A stretch of DNA of 36,327 nucleotides from an uncultured Christensenella sp. (GCA_949284695.1 CASDWJ010000023.1:1-36327); one strand, 5' to 3'. Shown: positions 1 through 9,356, counted from the stretch's first letter. Notes: generated by a model from the sequence alone, not told the origin. Translations and numbers: made by a program.

Positions 1-197
1 CAACCAAACTCCTATGCGTCCACTCGGCTGGAAGTCGCCTAACCAATACCTTGCCGATTATTTTAACAGCAAAAGTGTAACAGATGTTTGACAAACCAAC
101 ATTTTTGAAAAAATCACTGCTTCGCGCGCACCTTTCGCGCACTCGCGACGCGCGTCCGAAAAAATTCGTTTTTTACCTTTCAACCCCCGTCAAACAA

Positions 198-226
198 ATG
201 ACATAATTCTTGCTTTGTGCTATAAT
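198..226 (+). promoter_or_regulatory. Predicted sigma-A promoter of purF
   Basis: ATGACA (198-203), a 17-base spacer and TATAAT (221-226) give a near-consensus vegetative promoter. Transcription should start near 233, leaving a leader of about 25 bases with GGAGG at 246-250. That leader is too short for a purine riboswitch. Confidence 0.7.
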
Positions 227-257
227 TCTAATATATTTTTTCTGCGGAGGATTCAAT

Positions 258-1661
258 ATGTCTCGCAAACTCAACGAAGAATGCGGTATTTTCGGTATAT
301 ACAACAAGGCGGATATCAGGCAGGTGGGCAACCTCGTATACTTCGGTCTTTTCGCGCTCCAGCACCGCGGTCAGGAAGCCGCAGGCATCGCGATCAATAA
401 GGACGGAAACGTAGTCATACACAAAAGCCTCGGTCTTGTCAGCGACGTATTCAAAGACTCCCCGATGATCTCCATGGACGGCGACATCGCTGTCGGTCAC
501 GTCAGATATTCGACCACGGGAAGCAATACGCAGGAAAACGCACAGCCCCTTTGCGCTAAATACTACAAAGGCTCGCTGACCATTGCGCACAACGGCAATA
601 TCTGCAACGCAGACAAGCTGCGCAAAGAACTTTCGGAACAAGGCTCGATCTTCCACTCCACCAATGACAGCGAGATCATAGCGTACCTCATCGCGAAAGC
701 GCGCATCCATACGAAGTCAATCGAAGAAGCGGTCAAAGCGGTGATCCCCATGCTCGAAGGTTCCTTCTCCCTTCTCGTCATGAGCCCGAGAAAACTCATC
801 GCGGTCAGAGACCCGCACGGCATACGTCCTCTTTGCATGGGCAGGATCAAGGACAGCGTGGTATTCGCAAGCGAGACCTGCGCTCTCGACACCGTGGGCG
901 CGACCTTCGTCAGAGACATCCGCCCGGGCGAGATATACGTCGTCAATCAGAACGAGGAGTTCAGCATAGAAGAATATTGCAATCAGTCTTCCGCGCTGTG
1001 CATATTCGAGCATATCTACTTCGCGCGTCCCGACAGCGTGATCGACGGTCAGAGCGTCAACGACGCGAGGATCGAAGCGGGCAAGATGCTCGCAAAACAG
1101 CACCCGGTCGAAGCGGACGTCGTCATAGGCGTGCCCGACAGCGGTCTTTCGAGCGCGATAGGCTATTCGATACAGAGCGGCATTCCTTACGGCGTGGGTC
1201 TCATCAAGAACAGATATATAGGAAGAACGTTCATTCAGCCCTCGCAGGCGATGAGAGAGAGGAGCGTCGCGCTCAAGCTCAACGTCCTCAAAGCCAATAT
1301 CGACGGCAAGCGCGTCATCGTCATCGACGACTCCATCGTCAGAGGCACGACCCTCGCCAATATAATCAAAATGCTCAAGAAGGGCGGCGCGACCGAAGTG
1401 CACGTGCGCATAAGCAGCCCCAAATTCATATATCCCTGCTTCTTCGGCACGGATATCCCGGACAGAAGCCAGCTCGCGAGCGTGAACTATACGCACGACG
1501 AACTGTGCAGAAAAATAGGCGCCGATTCTCTCGGTTTCCTCGATACGGATACCGTGGACGAGATCGCAAAGGACAGCAAAGTCGCCTTCTGCAAGGCGTG
1601 CTTCACGGGCAAATACCCCTGCCCCGTCCCCGAAAAAGTAAACAAAACGGAGTTTGAATAA
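258..1661 (+). CDS. purF: Amidophosphoribosyltransferase PurF
   Basis: Catalyses the first committed step of purine synthesis, making 5-phosphoribosylamine from PRPP and glutamine in the cytoplasm. The 467-residue protein has an N-terminal Ntn-type glutaminase domain and a C-terminal phosphoribosyltransferase domain. The likely nucleophile is Cys9 in EECGIFG; the eight residues before it fit a cleaved propeptide as in Bacillus-type PurF. The PRPP loop VIVIDDSIVRGTT is at about 353-365. Cysteines near the C-terminus (CKACFTGKYPC) plus C-F-F-G and C-I-F-E upstream fit the ligands of the 4Fe-4S cluster of this subclass. The ATG at 258 is chosen because GGAGG lies 7 bases upstream and homology begins there; an in-frame TTG at 210 would add a hydrophobic, unrelated extension. 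asnA follows after a single base, so the two are probably cotranscribed. No other pur genes are present. Confidence 0.96.
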   Translation: MSRKLNEECGIFGIYNKADIRQVGNLVYFGLFALQHRGQEAAGIAINKDGNVVIHKSLGLVSDVFKDSPMISMDGDIAVGHVRYSTTGSNTQENAQPLCAKYYKGSLTIAHNGNICNADKLRKELSEQGSIFHSTNDSEIIAYLIAKARIHTKSIEEAVKAVIPMLEGSFSLLVMSPRKLIAVRDPHGIRPLCMGRIKDSVVFASETCALDTVGATFVRDIRPGEIYVVNQNEEFSIEEYCNQSSALCIFEHIYFARPDSVIDGQSVNDARIEAGKMLAKQHPVEADVVIGVPDSGLSSAIGYSIQSGIPYGVGLIKNRYIGRTFIQPSQAMRERSVALKLNVLKANIDGKRVIVIDDSIVRGTTLANIIKMLKKGGATEVHVRISSPKFIYPCFFGTDIPDRSQLASVNYTHDELCRKIGADSLGFLDTDTVDEIAKDSKVAFCKACFTGKYPCPVPEKVNKTEFE

Positions 1662-1662
1662 T

Positions 1663-2634
1663 ATGACTTCTTTACTTGAAACAGAAATTAAGATCAAATA
1701 CATCAAAGACAGCTTTGAGCGCCTTCTCGCGTCAAGGCTCAACCTTACGCGCGTCTCCGCTCCCCTCTTCGTCCTCGAAGAAAGCGGCCTCAACGACAAC
1801 CTCAACGGCGTAGAACGCGCCGTCTCCTTCGACATAAAGCAGACGGGCAAGATTGCAGAAGTCGTTCACAGCCTCGCCAAATGGAAGAGATTCGCGCTTT
1901 ACGAATACGGTTTCGAGCCTCAGAGCGGTCTCTATACAGATATGAACGCGATACGCCGCGACGAAGTGTGCGACAGTCTCCATTCGATTTACGTCGACCA
2001 GTGGGACTGGGAAAAAGTCATCACCCGCGCCGACAGGACCGTCGATTACCTCAAGGCGACCGTGGAGAATATCTACGAAGCGCTCAAGGAGTGCATGAAC
2101 GCGCTTCAGGGTCACTTCGGCGAAAAGACGACCTCTCTGCCCGACAAGATCACCTTCGTCACCACTCAGGAACTCGAGGATATGTACCCCGACCTCGAGC
2201 CGTCTCAGAGAGAGACAGAGTTCGTCAGAAAGTGCGGCGCGATGTTCCTTATGCAGATAGGCGGCAAGCTGAAAAGCGGCAAAAAGCACGACGGCAGAGC
2301 CCCCGACTACGACGACTGGGCGCTCAACGGCGATATCGTCCTTTACTACCCCGTGCTCGACAGAGCTTTCGAGATCTCGTCTATGGGCATCCGCGTGGAC
2401 AAAGAGTCTCTCGTCAGACAGCTTGAGCTCGAAGGCATGACCGAAAGGCTCAATCTCCCCTTCCACAAAGCGCTGATGGAAGACAAGCTCCCCCTTACGA
2501 TCGGCGGCGGCATAGGTCAATCGCGACTTTGTATGTTCCTTCTCGGCAAACGCCATATCGGAGAAGTTCAGTCATCCATATGGCCGGAAGAAATGGTCAG
2601 AGACTGCAAAGAAAAGGGGATCACGCTTCTCTGA
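1663..2634 (+). CDS. asnA: Aspartate-ammonia ligase AsnA
   Basis: Makes asparagine from aspartate, ammonia and ATP. AsnA resembles class II aminoacyl-tRNA synthetases and, unlike AsnB, uses free ammonia. The protein is 323 residues, close to the usual 330. Family features include the N-terminal FVLEESGLNDNLNG region, VDQWDWEKVI, a central segment with YDDWALNGDI, and the C-terminal GGGIGQSRLCMFLL motif that corresponds to synthetase motif 3. ATG at 1663 is preferred over the in-frame TTG at 1654: the weak GGAG at 1649-1652 lies 10 bases before it and the TTG would lie inside purF. The gene ends just before a strong terminator. Its pairing with purF and closeness to glnN give the region a nitrogen-assimilation theme. 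Confidence 0.96.
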   Translation: MTSLLETEIKIKYIKDSFERLLASRLNLTRVSAPLFVLEESGLNDNLNGVERAVSFDIKQTGKIAEVVHSLAKWKRFALYEYGFEPQSGLYTDMNAIRRDEVCDSLHSIYVDQWDWEKVITRADRTVDYLKATVENIYEALKECMNALQGHFGEKTTSLPDKITFVTTQELEDMYPDLEPSQRETEFVRKCGAMFLMQIGGKLKSGKKHDGRAPDYDDWALNGDIVLYYPVLDRAFEISSMGIRVDKESLVRQLELEGMTERLNLPFHKALMEDKLPLTIGGGIGQSRLCMFLLGKRHIGEVQSSIWPEEMVRDCKEKGITLL

Positions 2635-2648
2635 TACTTATCCAAAAC

Positions 2649-2680
2649 AAAAAACCGACGGTCGCCCGTCGGTTTTTTTA
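2649..2680 (+). terminator. Bidirectional intrinsic terminator between asnA and alaS
   Basis: CCGACGG (2655-2661) pairs with CCGTCGG (2666-2672). The stem is flanked by a run of A on the left and T on the right, so it has a U-tract in both directions and can end both the purF-asnA and glnN-alaS transcripts. Confidence 0.9.
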
Positions 2681-2740
2681 TTTTGCTCTGCTTTGCATAA
2701 TACCCCGATACATATATCGGTTTATCACAACCCGATACAG

Positions 2741-2771
2741 AAACCGCCGCGCTTTTGCACGACGGTTTTTT
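2741..2771 (-). terminator. Possible second hairpin downstream of alaS
   Basis: Read leftward, AAACCGTCG pairs with CGGCGGTTT (one G-U pair) around a loop of about 10 bases. The following U-tract is poor (UUUCUGU), so this is at best a weak first terminator before the stronger hairpin at 2649-2680. Confidence 0.4.
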
Positions 2772-2785
2772 CGTTTATCGCATAA

Positions 2786-4573
2786 TTACTCCGCGTCAAT
2801 CGTCGCCTTGATACGGCGCACGCCTGCGCTGGAGGACTGCTCTTTGAGTATCCTGAAGTGCACGAGCTGACCGGTGTGCTCAGCGTGAGGTCCGCCGCAT
2901 ATCTCTTTGTCGACGCCCTCGATCGTGTACACCTTGACCATTTCGCCGTACCTGCTGCCGAACACGCCGACCGCGTTCTGCTTGCGGGCTTCCTCAACGG
3001 TCATCTCCTCGCATACGACGGGGATATCCTTTGCTATCGCGTCGTTGACAGCGTCCTCGACCGCCTTTTTCTCCTCCTCTGTCAGAGGTCTGTCGAAGTT
3101 GAAGTCAAAACGCAGTCTCTCTGCGGTGATGTTGCTTCCCTTCTGCTGAATATCGTCTCTGCCGAGCACTTTTTTGAGGGAGCCGAGAAGTATATGCGTT
3201 GCGGTATGCAGATATGTCGTGCGCTTGGAAGTGTCTGCAAGACCTCCTTTGAACTTCTGTTCCGCGCCCGCCTGCGACTTCTTCTGGTGCTCCTCGAACG
3301 CCTTGTCGTAGCCCTCTCTGTCCACGCCGAAGCCGCGTTCTCTGCATATTTCCTCGGTCATCTCGATCGGGAAACCGAACGTGTCGTAGAGCCTGAACGC
3401 CGTCTTGCCGTTGAGCTTGTCGCCCTGCACGTATCTGAGGACCTTTTCTATCTCCTTGAGGCCGTTCTCGAGCGTCTTGGAGAAGCGTTCTTCTTCTTTG
3501 GTCAGTTCGTCGACGATCTTGCCCTCGTTGACTTTGAGTTCGGGATATACGCCATGATATTTTTCTATATACATTTTTGCGAGCTCGACGAGCTTTGTGC
3601 TGTCAAAGCCGATTTGTCTTGCGAATCTGACGCTTCTTCTGATCAGACGGCGAAGCACGTAACCCTGATCCACGTTGGACGGCACGACTCCGCGCTCGTC
3701 GCCGATGAGGAAGGTCGCCGTGCGGATATGGTCCGCAATAATTCTTATCGCGCGGGTGTCCTCGTCGTTTTCGCCGTATTTCTTGCCGCTTTCTGCGCAT
3801 ATTTTCTCGATGACGTCCGCAAACAGATCGGTCTCGTACGCGCTCTTGAGCCCGTTGATCATGCAGACGGTACGCTCGAGACCCATGCCCGTGTCGACAT
3901 TCTTCTGCCTGAGCGGCTCGAACTTGCCGTCGGCGTTGCGGTAGAACTCCATAAACACGTTGTTCCAGATCTCGACCCACTTGCCGCAATCGCAGGACGG
4001 GTCGCAATGCTCGCCGCACGCGGGTTTGCCTGTGTCGATGAATATCTCGGTATCGCTGCCGCACGGACCCGTAGCGCCGGCATACCACCAGTTGTTCTTC
4101 TTGGGAAGATAGAAAATCCTCTCCTTGGGTATGCCGAGTTTTTCCCATACGCTTGCCGCGAAGTCGTCTCTCGGGCAATCCTCGTCGCCCGCGAAAACGG
4201 TGACCGCTATCTTTTCAACGGGTATTTCAAGCACTTTGGTCAGAAAATCGAAAGAAAATCCTATCGATTCCTCTTTGAAGTAATCGCCGAGAGACCAGTT
4301 GCCCAGCATTTCAAAGAAAGTCAGGTGCGTCGCGTCGCCGACCTCGTCTATGTCGCCCGTGCGCACGCACTTCTGCACGTCGGTGAGGCGCTTGCCCGCA
4401 GGGTGCTTCTGACCGAGAAGGTAGGGCACGAGCGGATGCATGCCCGCCGTGGTGAACAGTACGGACGGGTCGTTTTCGGGTATCAGCGAAGCGGACGGTA
4501 TCACCGCGTGTCCGCGCTCTCTGAAAAACTCGAGATAACTGTTTCTGAGTTGTTCCGATGTCAGTTGTTTCAT
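2786..4573 (-). CDS. alaS: Alanine-tRNA ligase, short form
   Basis: Charges tRNA-Ala. At 595 residues it is far shorter than the usual 870 or so. It begins like all AlaRS (SEQLRNSYLEFFRERGH, then FTTAGMHPLVPYLLG and CVRTGDIDEVGDATHLTFFEM) and keeps the GFPIEMTEEI region. The chain then passes quickly from the linker to the editing half: HTATHILLG at about 445 and CGGPHAEHTG near 565 carry the His/Cys zinc-site pattern of the editing domain. The beta-barrel segment that normally holds a TPFYAESGGQ-type motif and the C-terminal C-Ala/DHHA1 oligomerisation domain are absent. The reading frame is intact and ends naturally, so this is a known compact AlaRS type rather than a truncation. AGAGGT lies 7 bases before the ATG. 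It follows glnN after 15 bases and is probably cotranscribed with it. Confidence 0.94.
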   Translation of the reverse strand: MKQLTSEQLRNSYLEFFRERGHAVIPSASLIPENDPSVLFTTAGMHPLVPYLLGQKHPAGKRLTDVQKCVRTGDIDEVGDATHLTFFEMLGNWSLGDYFKEESIGFSFDFLTKVLEIPVEKIAVTVFAGDEDCPRDDFAASVWEKLGIPKERIFYLPKKNNWWYAGATGPCGSDTEIFIDTGKPACGEHCDPSCDCGKWVEIWNNVFMEFYRNADGKFEPLRQKNVDTGMGLERTVCMINGLKSAYETDLFADVIEKICAESGKKYGENDEDTRAIRIIADHIRTATFLIGDERGVVPSNVDQGYVLRRLIRRSVRFARQIGFDSTKLVELAKMYIEKYHGVYPELKVNEGKIVDELTKEEERFSKTLENGLKEIEKVLRYVQGDKLNGKTAFRLYDTFGFPIEMTEEICRERGFGVDREGYDKAFEEHQKKSQAGAEQKFKGGLADTSKRTTYLHTATHILLGSLKKVLGRDDIQQKGSNITAERLRFDFNFDRPLTEEEKKAVEDAVNDAIAKDIPVVCEEMTVEEARKQNAVGVFGSRYGEMVKVYTIEGVDKEICGGPHAEHTGQLVHFRILKEQSSSAGVRRIKATIDAE

Positions 4574-4588
4574 ATATATTACCTCTTT

Positions 4589-6709
4589 TTATTCGTAGAA
4601 AAGTATATCTGCATAGGTCGGGAAAGGCCACATCTCCTGCGGAGTCATGCTTTCCAGCTTGTCGGCGTATTCGCGCAGTTTGTCCATCACGAACTTGACT
4701 CTGTCGCGGAAAAGTATCGCCTGTTTTTTGCTGTCCGTCGCCGCGAACGCGCCGTCCTTGGCGGTCTTGAGCGAGTCAATACTCTCTTTGAGTCCCTTGA
4801 CGAGCGCGCTGACGTTTTTGAGCATAGACTTCTGCACGCTTGCGTATTCGGGGTCCACCTTGCTGATCTCGTTGATCTGCTTGGCGAGCGTATACTGCCA
4901 TCTGAGCACTGCGGGCAGGATCTGATTCCTCGCCATGAGAAGCGCCGTCTCCGCCTCGATATTCGCGCTCTTGACGTAATTGTCAAGATATATCTCGCGG
5001 CGGCTCTCCATCTCTTTGACCGAGAGAAGCCCGTGCTTTAAGAACAGCTCCATATTCTTGGGCTTCAGCATAGCTTCGTATGCGTCGACGCTGTTGGTCG
5101 CCGTATCGAGCCCGCGCTTTTTTGCCTCTTTGACCCACTCTTTGCTGTAATTGTTGCCGTTGAAGATTATGCGTTTGTGCTCGTTGTAAGTCGTCTTGAC
5201 AAGCTCGAGTATCGCCTTGTCGAGATCTTTTTTGGACACTTTTTCAAGGGTATCAGCCATTCTCGACAGCATTTCTGCGGTCATCGCGTTCATTATCAGC
5301 GTGGGAGTGGAAAGGGTCGCCGAACTGCCGACCATTCTGAACTCGAATTTGTTGCCCGTGAACGCGAACGGTGACGTGCGGTTGCGGTCCGAAGTGTCCT
5401 TCTTGAGCTGAGCGACGTAGTTGACACCCATGTTGATGTACTGCTTGGTCGCGCTCGCGATCGTATGCCCTTCGCTGATGTCGTCGAGAAGGGTCTGCAT
5501 ATCGCCGCCGATAAATACCGATATGACGGACGGGGGCGCCTCGTGTCCGCCAAGTCTCAGGTCGTTGCCGAGGCTCGACGAACTCATTCTGAGCAGGTCG
5601 TAATACTCGTCCACGCCCGCGATCACCGCGAGGAAGAACAATAGGAACACTTTGTTCTCTGCGGGATTACTGCCCGGTTTGAGCAGGTTGAGACCGGTAT
5701 CCGTGCCGAGCGAATAGTTGCAATGCTTGCCGCTGCCGTTGATACCCGCGAACGGCTTCTCGTGCAGAAGGCACGCGAGACCTCTCTGATCGGCGACTTT
5801 CTTCATCGTCTCCATGATCAGCTGATTCTGATCGGTGGCGATATTCGCCTGACAGAATATAGGCGCAAGCTCGTGCTGAGCGGGCGCGACTTCGTTGTGT
5901 TGCGTCTTGGCTGTGATGCCCAGCTTCCACAGCTCCTCGTTGAGGTCTGCCATAAAATCGCTGACCCTGTCTCTTATGCTCGCATAATACTGGTCGTTTT
6001 TCTCCTGACCTTTGGGGGGCATCGCTCCGAAAAGCGTCCTTCCCGTAAACTCGAGGTCGTATCTCTTGTCAAAGTCCTTTTTGTCGACGAGGAAGTATTC
6101 CTGCTCGCCGCCGACGTTGGCGATCACTCTGTTTGCCTCAACGCCGAGTATCCTGAGAAGCCTGAGACCCTCTCTGTTGATCGCCTCCATGGATTTGAGA
6201 AGCGGGGTCTTTTTGTCGAGCGCTTCGCCCGTGTAAGAACAGAACGCGGTCGGTATGCAGAGCACGCCCGCACCGTCTTTGGGCTTTTTTATGAACGCGG
6301 GAGAAGAACAGTCCCACGCCGTGTAGCCGCGCGCCTCGAAGGTCGCCCTTATACCGCCTGACGGGAAACTGGACGCGTCCGCCTCGCCTTTGCGCAGATT
6401 GCTGCCCGTGAACTCGAGGATCGCGTTGCCCTTCTTGTCTATCGATATAAAGCTGTCGTGCTTCTCTGCCGTCGTGCCCGTCAAAGGCTGGAACCAGTGC
6501 GTGTAGTGCGTCGCGCCGTTCTCGCAACTCCACTCCTTCATCGCTTCCGCAACCTTGTTGGCAAGCTCTTTTTCAAGCGGTTTGCCCTGGTCGATGACCT
6601 CTTTGAGCTCTTTGTAAGTGTCTGCGGAAAGATACTTTTTCATGACGCTGTCGTTGAAAACGTGACAGCCGAAGAAATCTGTGATTTTTTTGCTTTCGGT
6701 AATCCTCAT
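4589..6709 (-). CDS. glnN: Glutamine synthetase type III
   Basis: ATP-dependent synthesis of glutamine from glutamate and ammonia. The 706-residue length and the sequence identify the GSIII class found in Bacteroidetes, some Firmicutes and cyanobacteria, not the 440-residue type I. Diagnostic blocks are FPSGGIRATFEARGYTAWD, GGEQEYFLVD, TAKTQHNEVAPAQHELAP with metal-binding glutamates and histidine, GSGKHCNYSLGTD, and LRLGGHEAPPSVISVF. GSIII forms large double-ring oligomers. CGGAGG lies just before the ATG, and a good sigma-A promoter is at 6745-6773. No PII/AmtB gene or obvious nitrogen operator is nearby. The gene heads a probable two-gene operon with alaS. Confidence 0.96.
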   Translation of the reverse strand: MRITESKKITDFFGCHVFNDSVMKKYLSADTYKELKEVIDQGKPLEKELANKVAEAMKEWSCENGATHYTHWFQPLTGTTAEKHDSFISIDKKGNAILEFTGSNLRKGEADASSFPSGGIRATFEARGYTAWDCSSPAFIKKPKDGAGVLCIPTAFCSYTGEALDKKTPLLKSMEAINREGLRLLRILGVEANRVIANVGGEQEYFLVDKKDFDKRYDLEFTGRTLFGAMPPKGQEKNDQYYASIRDRVSDFMADLNEELWKLGITAKTQHNEVAPAQHELAPIFCQANIATDQNQLIMETMKKVADQRGLACLLHEKPFAGINGSGKHCNYSLGTDTGLNLLKPGSNPAENKVFLLFFLAVIAGVDEYYDLLRMSSSSLGNDLRLGGHEAPPSVISVFIGGDMQTLLDDISEGHTIASATKQYINMGVNYVAQLKKDTSDRNRTSPFAFTGNKFEFRMVGSSATLSTPTLIMNAMTAEMLSRMADTLEKVSKKDLDKAILELVKTTYNEHKRIIFNGNNYSKEWVKEAKKRGLDTATNSVDAYEAMLKPKNMELFLKHGLLSVKEMESRREIYLDNYVKSANIEAETALLMARNQILPAVLRWQYTLAKQINEISKVDPEYASVQKSMLKNVSALVKGLKESIDSLKTAKDGAFAATDSKKQAILFRDRVKFVMDKLREYADKLESMTPQEMWPFPTYADILFYE

Positions 6710-6744
6710 ATTGCCTCCGATGAGCCGCCCGAAGCGACAACACT

Positions 6745-6773
6745 ATTATATATAATGCGTTAAGAAATGGCAA
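6745..6773 (-). promoter_or_regulatory. Predicted sigma-A promoter of glnN-alaS
   Basis: On the minus strand TTGCCA (6773-6768), a 17-base spacer and TATAAT (6750-6745) form a near-consensus promoter. The start would be about 30 bases before the glnN ATG. Confidence 0.75.
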
Positions 6774-6835
6774 ACACTTGACCGCGCTTTTGAACATTTT
6801 TTAAACTTTCCGCAGTTTTTGAAAAACTTATATTT

Positions 6836-6879
6836 ATAAAATCGGCGTTATCTCCGTTTGTTGAGGAAAGAACGCCGAT
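6836..6879 (-). terminator. Hairpin downstream of the MacB-like gene
   Basis: Read leftward, ATCGGCGTT (6879-6871) pairs perfectly with AACGCCGAT (6849-6841) around a 21-base loop and is followed by TTTTAT. It probably ends the transporter transcript; the large loop and short U-tract lower confidence. Confidence 0.55.
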
Positions 6880-6944
6880 CAGATATATCTATTGGTGATT
6901 TTATGCGTTTTGAACTCCAATCAAGGCAAAATGCCTTGCCGCCG

Positions 6945-9356
6945 TTACTCCGTTCTCAGAGCCTCGACGGGGTCTTTCTTCGCCGCAACGGACGAAGGAA
7001 CGAGTCCCGCTATCATCGTCAGCGCGAAGCTGACCACGATCATTATCAGCGCGTGCCACGGCGAAAGCATACACAGCGTGCCTATCTCCACGAGGTTGTA
7101 GATGATGAGGTTGATGGGGATGCTGAGTATATACGTCACTATTACGCCGATGACTCCCGCGAGCAGACCTATGATGAAAGTCTCTGCGTTGAATACGTTG
7201 GCAATATCCGTCTTGCGCGCGCCGAGGCTCCTCAGTATGCCTATTTCCTTTGTTCTCTCGACAACGGATACGTAGGTGATTATGCCGATCATCACCGACG
7301 AGACGACGAGGGATATCGCGGCAAAGCATACGAGCACTATGGATATTATCCTGATTATCTCGTTGAGCATGCTGGTCGCCATTTCGGACATATCGACGTA
7401 GACCACCTTTGCCGACGGATTATTGCTGTTCCAGGCGTCGAGATGAGCGATGATCGCCTCTTTGCCGTCAAAGTCCTTGGGGTATATGTTCATGCCTGTC
7501 GGGGTGCTGTCTCCTCCCAGCTTCTGCATGGCCTTGCGGTAAGTGGAAGTGCCCGTGAACGGCAGACCGGTCGTGACGTCCTTGTCGGTACTCGCCGCCT
7601 GCGCCGCCACTATATCCGACTCTGCGTTCACACCGAGGAGATACTGCGTGAGTTCGCTCGTATAATTTATCCCCGACGAAAGGAGCGCGAGCTGAACGCC
7701 CTCTTTGGGTCTGAGTACGCCGACGACCTCTATCTCGAGGTTGGTGTCGCTTGTGGGAGCGTTGTAGAGTTGCCCGAGCTGCTCGCTCGTAGTCTTTTCG
7801 GCAAAGAGCCCGTTTTCGCCCTGTTCGTAAATATCGTTGTTGGCGACTACTCTGAGCTTTGTGCCGACGATGTCGTCAAAACTCACCTCTTTCTGCGACT
7901 TGGGGAAGCCGAGACCCAGCAATACGCTGACGTTTGCCTGATTGTAAGTATCGACGACGAGTATCACCTGATTTTTATTCTGCGGAAAACTGCCTGCGAC
8001 GAGATCGTACTGCGACAAAATAAATTCCTCGTCGCCTATCATCTCGCTCCAGCCTATGTTCGCCTTGGGGGAAAGCAGTCCCGAAAAATCCATTGAAGCC
8101 GACTGATTGACTTTCTCGTAGGTGACCGTACCCGCAGTATTGACGGTCTTGCCCACCACGGCGGTCTCCATGCCGTATGAATACGTCACGCTGCTTGCCC
8201 AGCCCTTTTCTCTGACCTCGTTGACGTAATCGATATAGTCCTGACCGAAGTCGTTTTCTATTATCGCGCTCATGATCATTTCGGACGGATTGTATTGAAT
8301 TACCGAACCGCTGTCGGGATATTGCACTTTCTGATCGCTTCCCGTCGTACCGCCCATAAACATGCTGAGGAGCACGTTGGTATCGAAAGTCTCCTGCGCT
8401 ATCTGCACGGGATAACCCGCGAGCACGGTCTGCTGAAGGTCGTTGACGTAATTGGAGAAGCCGTTGGATATCGCAAGCACGAGACATACGCCGATTATGC
8501 CTATGCTACCCGCGATAGATGTCATCAGCGTCCTGCCCTTTTTGGTCATAAGGTTTTTGAAAGACAGCTTTATCGCGGTCGAATAACTCATCGACGACTT
8601 CTTGAGTTTTTGCTTTTTCTCCTTTGCCGTCGCGTTGAATTCTTCGCTCTTTTCCGCTTTGATCTCGTCGCCCGTGCCGTCGTAAGGCATCGTATCGCCG
8701 ACTATCTCGCCGTCCTTGACGCTGACTATGCGCGTAGAATACTTTTCTGCGAGCTCTCTGTTGTGCGTGACCATGATGACGAGTCTTGTCTTGGATATCT
8801 CCTTGAGAAGCTCCATGACCTGCACGCTGGTCGCGCTGTCGAGCGCGCCGGTAGGCTCGTCGGCAAGGATTATTTCAGGATTGTTGACGATCGCTCTCGC
8901 GATCGACACTCTCTGCATCTGACCGCCTGAAAGCTGATTGGGAAGCTTTTTGACCTGTTCTGCAAGCCCGACAGTCCTGAGCGCTTCTTCTGCGCGTCTC
9001 TTTCTCTCCTGAAGTCCGACGCCCGAAAGAGTCATCGCCATCGCGACGTTGTCGAGTATGGTAAGGTGCTGAATCAGGTTGTAACTCTGGAATACGAAGC
9101 CTACCTTTATGTTGCGGTAGGTGTCCCAGTCGACGTCCTTGTATTTTTTGGTCGATACGCCGTCGATAGACATGTCGCCGTCCGTGTATCTGTCGAGACC
9201 TCCTATGATATTGAGCATGGTCGTCTTGCCGCAACCGCTGTGACCGAGTATGGACACGAACTCCGTACGGCGGAATTCGAGATCTATGCCCCTGAGCGCG
9301 TGAACGACGCTGTCGCCCGACTTGTAATCCTTTGTGATTCCCTGTAGTTTCAGCAT
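6945..9356 (-). CDS. MacB-like ABC transporter, fused ATPase and FtsX-type permease
   Basis: An 803-residue single-chain exporter half, expected to dimerise in the membrane. The N-terminal ATPase has Walker A GHSGCGKTT (38-46), Q-loop Gln90, signature LSGGQ (142-146), Walker B ILADEP (163-168) and an H-loop THN near 197. A charged linker of about 50 residues precedes the first membrane helix near 280-300. A large extracytoplasmic domain of about 320 residues and three C-terminal helices follow, with the FtsX hallmark ERTKEIGILRSLGA. This is the MacB/LolCDE mechanotransmission topology. Clostridial relatives often handle antimicrobial peptides or lipoproteins, but the substrate cannot be read here. 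AAGGAG precedes the ATG. It is a single-gene unit with its own promoter; no adaptor (MacA-like) or two-component system is adjacent. Confidence 0.9.
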   Translation of the reverse strand: MLKLQGITKDYKSGDSVVHALRGIDLEFRRTEFVSILGHSGCGKTTMLNIIGGLDRYTDGDMSIDGVSTKKYKDVDWDTYRNIKVGFVFQSYNLIQHLTILDNVAMAMTLSGVGLQERKRRAEEALRTVGLAEQVKKLPNQLSGGQMQRVSIARAIVNNPEIILADEPTGALDSATSVQVMELLKEISKTRLVIMVTHNRELAEKYSTRIVSVKDGEIVGDTMPYDGTGDEIKAEKSEEFNATAKEKKQKLKKSSMSYSTAIKLSFKNLMTKKGRTLMTSIAGSIGIIGVCLVLAISNGFSNYVNDLQQTVLAGYPVQIAQETFDTNVLLSMFMGGTTGSDQKVQYPDSGSVIQYNPSEMIMSAIIENDFGQDYIDYVNEVREKGWASSVTYSYGMETAVVGKTVNTAGTVTYEKVNQSASMDFSGLLSPKANIGWSEMIGDEEFILSQYDLVAGSFPQNKNQVILVVDTYNQANVSVLLGLGFPKSQKEVSFDDIVGTKLRVVANNDIYEQGENGLFAEKTTSEQLGQLYNAPTSDTNLEIEVVGVLRPKEGVQLALLSSGINYTSELTQYLLGVNAESDIVAAQAASTDKDVTTGLPFTGTSTYRKAMQKLGGDSTPTGMNIYPKDFDGKEAIIAHLDAWNSNNPSAKVVYVDMSEMATSMLNEIIRIISIVLVCFAAISLVVSSVMIGIITYVSVVERTKEIGILRSLGARKTDIANVFNAETFIIGLLAGVIGVIVTYILSIPINLIIYNLVEIGTLCMLSPWHALIMIVVSFALTMIAGLVPSSVAAKKDPVEALRTE

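Noticed and set aside
1-257. Purine riboswitch upstream of purF
   Set aside because: The predicted start at about 233 leaves only some 25 bases, and no conserved purine-aptamer core is visible further upstream.
2858-5041. 727-codon forward open frame opposite alaS and glnN
   Set aside because: It lies antisense to two well-recognised genes and has the amino-acid bias expected of a complementary-strand shadow; no ribosome site or family match.
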